Assembly (NCBI GenBank): GCA_964590135.1
Contig: CAZPVX010000008.1
Location: 62,001 to 126,000, forward strand
DNA length: 64,000 bases
Direction: 5' to 3'
DNA from: JBDHWI01 sp964590135
Lineage (GTDB): Bacteria; Chloroflexota; Anaerolineae; J036; Brachytrichaceae
Shown: positions 63,965 to 64,000 of the stretch, in pieces
Numbering within the stretch: the stretch's first letter is position 1
Layout: each line of letters starts with the position of its first letter
Made by a program: the position numbers and the translations under genes
Notes under the pieces: model-generated
Database searches by the model: none
What the model was told of the DNA's origin: nothing
The model's input: only the letters and a program-made list of their open reading frames with translations

Positions 63965-64000
63965 ATGTTGCCAAAACTGACCTTGCCACAAGCTGTGCGC
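63965..64000 (+). CDS. Start of a plus-strand gene cut by the window edge
   Basis: ATG 63965 is preceded by a GGAGAGGAAG Shine-Dalgarno. Only 12 codons (MLPKLTLPQAVR) are present, too few to name. It is divergent from the C11 peptidase. Confidence 0.45.
   Translation, partial: MLPKLTLPQAVR

Overview
The window is a 64 kb, GC-rich, gene-dense piece of bacterial chromosome. Several traits point to Chloroflexota (Anaerolineae / Thermofonsia-like): a Rieske / cytochrome b / dihaem cytochrome c operon, many exported proteins with Pro/Thr-rich linkers and SH3b, Ig-like or lamin-tail domains, AlbA_2 proteins, degenerate Xer-like proteins, 7-nt filler arrays around start codons, and very frequent GCCGGC palindromes. 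This assignment is inferred; no rRNA or tRNA gene was found to test it.

Layout. 1-991: 3'-truncated uroporphyrinogen-decarboxylase-family gene. 1194-5918: MFS transporter, then the bc-type operon (Rieske, cytochrome b, cytochrome c). 6253-11081: uppP, DUF4173 membrane protein, NAD-dependent epimerase, holA. 11140-14821: GNAT acetyltransferase behind an attenuator-like leader, mutS, and gene remnants. 14818-26340: thioesterase, secreted proteins, sialate lyase-like gene, AlbA_2 ATPase, lamin-tail protein, Xer-like protein, a large alpha/beta-hydrolase/Gmad2 lipoprotein, SH3b protein, lipoprotein cytochrome c. 26427-42962: aldo/keto reductase, purK, CinA-type protein, then sucC - hisG - eamA - hisC - hisB - rsmI - tgt - Rmt-like methyltransferase - hisH - hisA - hisF - hisIE - sucD, rnhA and a class V aminotransferase. 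The his cluster therefore separates the two succinyl-CoA synthetase genes. hisD and a histidinol-phosphatase are not here.

43002-53189: YfhO-like membrane protein, DUF4256 gene, oligopeptide ABC binding protein and two permeases, leuD, yajC, a TrkA-N protein and trmD. 53272-63811: a minus-strand accessory block with a PHP-AlbA_2 fusion carrying a polyglutamine tract, a secreted metzincin-type protease, two unfamiliar proteins and a clostripain (C11) peptidase. A plus-strand gene begins at 63965.

The most unusual signal is in 61391-63944. Three consecutive minus-strand genes (454 aa, 177 aa, C11 peptidase) each have the same upstream cassette: two direct GACGATT boxes 11 bp apart, a 28-29 nt gap, and a 36-nt mini-ORF encoding an 11-residue peptide of the form (M/V)HV(N/I)E. 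This suggests one co-regulated, undescribed protease-centred system. A second genome-wide signal is a family of 7-nt (sometimes 8-nt) periodic filler arrays. They end exactly at start codons (holA, sucC, rsmI, hisA, the AlbA_2 gene) and also lie in frame inside mutS, hisC, hisH and tgt.
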